Below are positions 54,738 through 56,716 of a DNA stretch of 56,716 nucleotides, one piece after another. Origin of the DNA: Candidatus Poribacteria bacterium (GTDB lineage: Bacteria > Poribacteria > WGA-4E > UBA9662); NCBI GenBank assembly GCA_002729015.1, contig PBVO01000035.1, forward strand, positions 103,434 to 160,149, written 5' to 3'. The position numbers and the translations under genes were made by a program. The notes below the pieces were generated by a model. The model saw only the letters and a program-made list of their open reading frames with translations. It made no database searches and was not told where the DNA came from. Within the stretch, counting starts at the first letter, position 1; each line of letters begins with the position of its first letter.

Positions 54738-56716
54738 ATGTCAGTACTTCCAGAGATAACAATGCATCTAGGACAAGATTTTGGTGGCTTTTCGGTCACA
54801 GGGGTAACACCTCTTGAAACTTTACGTTCAGTAGCTTACCAACTTGAACATAAAAAAAGTGGAGCACGAATAATTCATCTGCATAGCGAAGATACAGAGA
54901 ATTTGTTTTCGGTTAGTTTCCCAACTCCCCCTCCGGACAACACCGGAGTCTCTCATATCCTCGAACATGCAGTTCTCGCAGGTTCATCTAAATACCCTGT
55001 CAAGGAACCTTTTTTTGAAATGATAAAAATGAGTATGGCAACATTTATCAACGCCATGACAGGTTCAGACTGTACATATTATCCGGTAGCAAGCAACGTT
55101 GAACAAGATCTATTCAACTTGGCTGAAGTCTATTTTGATGCAGTTTTTCACCCTTTACTGACTGACCAGACGTTTAGAAGAGAAGGACACCACTTTGCTC
55201 CTCTAGACCCAGAAAAACCGACCGGCGATTTGACCATCACGGGTATTGTCTACAATGAAATGAAGGGTGCATTTTCTGACCCAGAATCCCGACTTTACCG
55301 ATCCGTCTCACGTGCTCTTCTTCCTGACACAATCTATGGTAGAGAATCTGGAGGTGATCCAGATGCCATTCCCGATTTGACCTACGAAGGATTAAAAGAT
55401 TTTCATCGAACTTATTATCACCCAAGTAATAGTTATTTCTTCCTCTATGGAAATATACCAACCCAGAAGTATCTTGAATTTTTGTCAGACAAACTCAGTA
55501 ATTTCAATCGTATTGGCATTAATACTAAAATTGAACCTCAGGTTCGGTGGAGTCAACCAAGATCCATAGTCGACAAATATCCGATTGGTGTGGATGAATC
55601 ATCTGAAGAAAAAACCTACTTGGCAATTGAGTGGTTAATTGGTGATGCCACTGATGCTGAGGATGTTGCCCTACTTTACATTCTCAGCCTCATTTTGCTA
55701 GGCAATGAAGCTGCCCCTTTAAAAAAAGCAATTATCGGATCAAACTTAGGCGCCGATATTATTGCTTCAGGAATAGGTGGAATAGGTAAAGAAAGTACCT
55801 TTAGTCTTGGCCTGAAGGGTAGCGAACCTGATTGTCTTGACGATTTTGTCCAATTAGTGACCGAAACCCTCTCCGAAATTGCTGACAGTCCAATCGATCC
55901 CGAAAGAGTAGAGGCTGCTTTTCAGCAATCGTCGTATCACTACCTCGAAATCCAATCAATGTTCCCATTACATATGATGAGACGAGTAATTAACTCATGG
56001 ATTTATGATAAGGATCCTTTGGTGTTCTTGCGGATGAATGAGCATCTGTCCAATTGTAAACGTCGCTATGAATCCGATCCACAACTGTTTAACCAATTAA
56101 TACGTTCGCGTCTGTTGAAAAATTCTCATCGTCTTACAGCCGTATTAAAACCTGATAGCCAAATGCAGGCAAAAAATGACATGGATTTTGCCGAGCGGAT
56201 GAAACAGGTACGCAGCCAATTTAGTGACGATCAAGTTGCACAAATTTCTGCTGACGCACGAGAACTAGACGAGTTAAATAGTCAACCCAATCCTCCTGAG
56301 TTGCTAGCAAAATTACCACAGTTAAAAATTCATGATTTGCCAAATCGACTCACACACATCCAGACAGAAGTGGAAGTAATTGATGGTGTCGAACTTTTAC
56401 AAAATAACGTCTTCGCCAACGGTGTCAACTACTTAGCTTTAAACTTTAGTTTGAAAGGAATGCCACCCGAACTCTGGTCTTATTTGCCTCGTTATACCGA
56501 ATCAATTCGGAAAATGGGGGCTGCGGGTATGAGTTATGAACAAATTGCTCAACGGTCATCAGCATTCACTGGTGGAATTTCCTGCCAAGCCGACTTCGGT
56601 ACTTGTATCGATGATCCACATCATTCCTCCTGGAACGTCCAGTTTAATTTGAAAGCACTAGACAACCAAATTTCTTCCGCCTTAAAGGTGTTACACGATT
56701 TGCTGTTTTCAGTTGA
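54738..56716 (+). CDS. M16C presequence-protease-like metallopeptidase (3' end outside the window)
   Basis: 659 codons are present with no stop, starting at an ATG with AAGG eight bases upstream. The inverted zinc motif HILEH (H73-H77; HxxEH) and the third ligand E174 in VYNEMKGAFSD place it in the M16 family. GVSHILEHAVLAGSSKYPVKEPF and the sequence FLYGNIPTQKYLEFL (parts) match PreP/Cym1-type proteases, which degrade short peptides such as cleaved signal or targeting peptides. These proteins are about 970-1000 residues, so roughly a third is missing. The start context and codon use look normal. Confidence 0.92.
   Translation, partial: MSVLPEITMHLGQDFGGFSVTGVTPLETLRSVAYQLEHKKSGARIIHLHSEDTENLFSVSFPTPPPDNTGVSHILEHAVLAGSSKYPVKEPFFEMIKMSMATFINAMTGSDCTYYPVASNVEQDLFNLAEVYFDAVFHPLLTDQTFRREGHHFAPLDPEKPTGDLTITGIVYNEMKGAFSDPESRLYRSVSRALLPDTIYGRESGGDPDAIPDLTYEGLKDFHRTYYHPSNSYFFLYGNIPTQKYLEFLSDKLSNFNRIGINTKIEPQVRWSQPRSIVDKYPIGVDESSEEKTYLAIEWLIGDATDAEDVALLYILSLILLGNEAAPLKKAIIGSNLGADIIASGIGGIGKESTFSLGLKGSEPDCLDDFVQLVTETLSEIADSPIDPERVEAAFQQSSYHYLEIQSMFPLHMMRRVINSWIYDKDPLVFLRMNEHLSNCKRRYESDPQLFNQLIRSRLLKNSHRLTAVLKPDSQMQAKNDMDFAERMKQVRSQFSDDQVAQISADARELDELNSQPNPPELLAKLPQLKIHDLPNRLTHIQTEVEVIDGVELLQNNVFANGVNYLALNFSLKGMPPELWSYLPRYTESIRKMGAAGMSYEQIAQRSSAFTGGISCQADFGTCIDDPHHSSWNVQFNLKALDNQISSALKVLHDLLFSV

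Noticed and set aside
1..56716. CRISPR arrays, tRNA, rRNA, insertion sequences and phage clusters.
   Set aside because: Looked for regular direct repeats, cloverleaf T-loops and transposase motifs; none were found.

Overview
The window is AT-rich chromosomal DNA from what is most likely a member of Candidatus Poribacteria or a close relative. The reasons are the mix of two phytanoyl-CoA dioxygenases, sulfatases, DUF6288 and DUF6785 proteins, pectate-lyase-fold proteins and a PQQ-type sugar dehydrogenase that ends in a dockerin pair plus a C-terminal tail of the 'NPFNPETWIPF' type. The lineage is an inference from gene content, not from a marker gene. No rRNA, tRNA, transposase, integrase or CRISPR array was seen. 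About 39 protein genes cover roughly three quarters of the sequence. Intergenic gaps are long (often 300-1000 bp) and some hold decayed coding fragments, so the genome looks loosely packed.

Layout. 1-4443: end of an unknown gene with a strong hairpin terminator, a DUF488 protein, an AlkB-like di-iron membrane hydroxylase, a glycerol-1-phosphate dehydrogenase-like protein and a phage-type hypothetical. 4820-10356: a DUF6785 membrane protein, a Gfo/Idh/MocA oxidoreductase and two tandem paralogous secreted discoidin-like proteins. 10357-11431: a non-coding stretch with remnants of dead genes, one resembling phosphofructokinase. 11432-22727 (all minus strand): sulfotransferase, PDZ-DUF6288 protein, PQQ-like propeller, family 1 pectate lyase, then a tight group of PHP hydrolase, C45 acyltransferase-like protein and a small secreted protein, and a phytanoyl-CoA dioxygenase. 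23308-28734: sulfatase, sigma-70 factor divergent from ssb around an operator-like palindrome, and an orphan response regulator. 28735-36846: secreted sugar dehydrogenase, YugP-type protease, sugar isomerase-like TIM barrel, a CotH / DUF2490 / small membrane protein trio and another TIM barrel. 37081-42986: EamA exporter, second phytanoyl-CoA dioxygenase, two nitrilase-family hydrolases, MFS transporter. 43203-56716: two beta-helix proteins around a second sulfatase, glucose-6-phosphate dehydrogenase, a GH31 glycosidase co-oriented with a sialate-O-acetylesterase-type esterase, and the 5' part of a PreP-like M16 protease.

Together the genes describe a marine or host-associated heterotroph that attacks sulfated, acetylated and uronic-acid-rich glycans outside the cell (sulfatases, lyases, esterase, GH31), takes up products by MFS, EamA and DUF6785 carriers, and processes them with oxidoreductases, TIM-barrel isomerases and the oxidative pentose phosphate pathway. 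There is no SusC/SusD pair, and the genes are scattered rather than forming one locus.

The most unusual signals are: a perfect 24-bp inverted repeat enclosing the putative promoter and start codon of the CotH-like lipoprotein gene; a shared C-terminal tail (K-L-[AT]-[TS]-x-W-x-x-[ILV]-K) on three otherwise different secreted proteins; a diverged intergenic repeat of about 350 bp present twice; a perfect TGCGACA-N5-TGTCGCA palindrome at the sigma factor promoter; and recognisable gene fossils between live genes.
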